Assembly: GCA_021156225.1 (NCBI GenBank)
Contig: JAJNBN010000232.1
Coordinates: forward strand, 1 to 6,142
Reading direction: 5' to 3'
Origin: Verrucomicrobiota bacterium
GTDB lineage: Bacteria > Verrucomicrobiota > Verrucomicrobiia > Limisphaerales > JAEYXS01
DNA: 6,142 nucleotides
Part shown: positions 6,093 through 6,142 of the stretch, piece by piece
Numbering within the stretch: position 1 is the first letter of the stretch
Layout: every line of letters begins with the position of its first letter
Position numbers and translations under genes: made by a program
Notes under the pieces: model-generated
Seen by the model: only the letters and a program-made list of their open reading frames with translations
Database searches by the model: none
Told to the model about the DNA's origin: nothing

Positions 6093-6142
6093 GAAATGCT
6101 TTATCTGTCGCGTGTCGCTCAGCGCCGCGGCCGCAGGATGAC

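Noticed and set aside
6054..6141. 28-codon plus-strand open frame starting ATGAAAATC at the right edge
   Set aside because: It runs through the terminator hairpin, has no ribosome site and no recognisable content.

Overview
The window looks like chromosomal DNA from a GC-rich, Gram-negative-type bacterium, most likely a member of the Verrucomicrobiota (Pedosphaera/Limisphaera-like). That placement is an inference. It rests on the large secreted protein, whose propeller, galactose-binding-like domain and C-terminal tail ending in RRFYRLNPY resemble exported proteins of that group, and on the style of the housekeeping proteins. No marker RNA gene is present to confirm it.

Layout from left to right: (1) bases 1-286, minus strand, the N-terminal 95 codons of coaD (phosphopantetheine adenylyltransferase), cut by the left edge; (2) bases 287-421, a divergent intergenic region with a 7-bp inverted repeat; (3) bases 422-3610, plus strand, a 1062-residue exported multidomain protein with a signal peptide, a calcium-loop beta-propeller (FG-GAP/VCBS type, with some resemblance to family PL11 rhamnogalacturonan lyases), a fibronectin type III-like domain, two beta-sandwich carbohydrate-binding-like domains and a C-terminal tail; (4) a leftward three-gene cluster: a DhnA-type class I aldolase (5916-5083), cmk (5070-4417) and plsC (4245-3607, possibly from 4320); (5) bases 5917-6142, the cluster's upstream region, a probable intrinsic terminator for a leftward gene outside the window, and perhaps the last seven codons of that gene.

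The right-hand genes are core metabolism. Cmk recycles CMP/dCMP, and CMP is released by CDP-activated phospholipid synthesis. PlsC makes phosphatidic acid, the precursor of CDP-diacylglycerol. The aldolase, 12 bp upstream of cmk, could link the cluster to triose/hexose phosphates or to an aromatic-precursor reaction, but its substrate cannot be read from sequence. The secreted protein is transcribed toward this cluster, and its stop codon interlocks with the plsC stop in a single TTAA. CoaD belongs to coenzyme A synthesis and faces away from the secreted gene.

No mobile element, CRISPR array, tRNA, rRNA or phage gene was found. Nothing here amounts to an undescribed defence or mobile system. 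The least explained item is the large exported protein.
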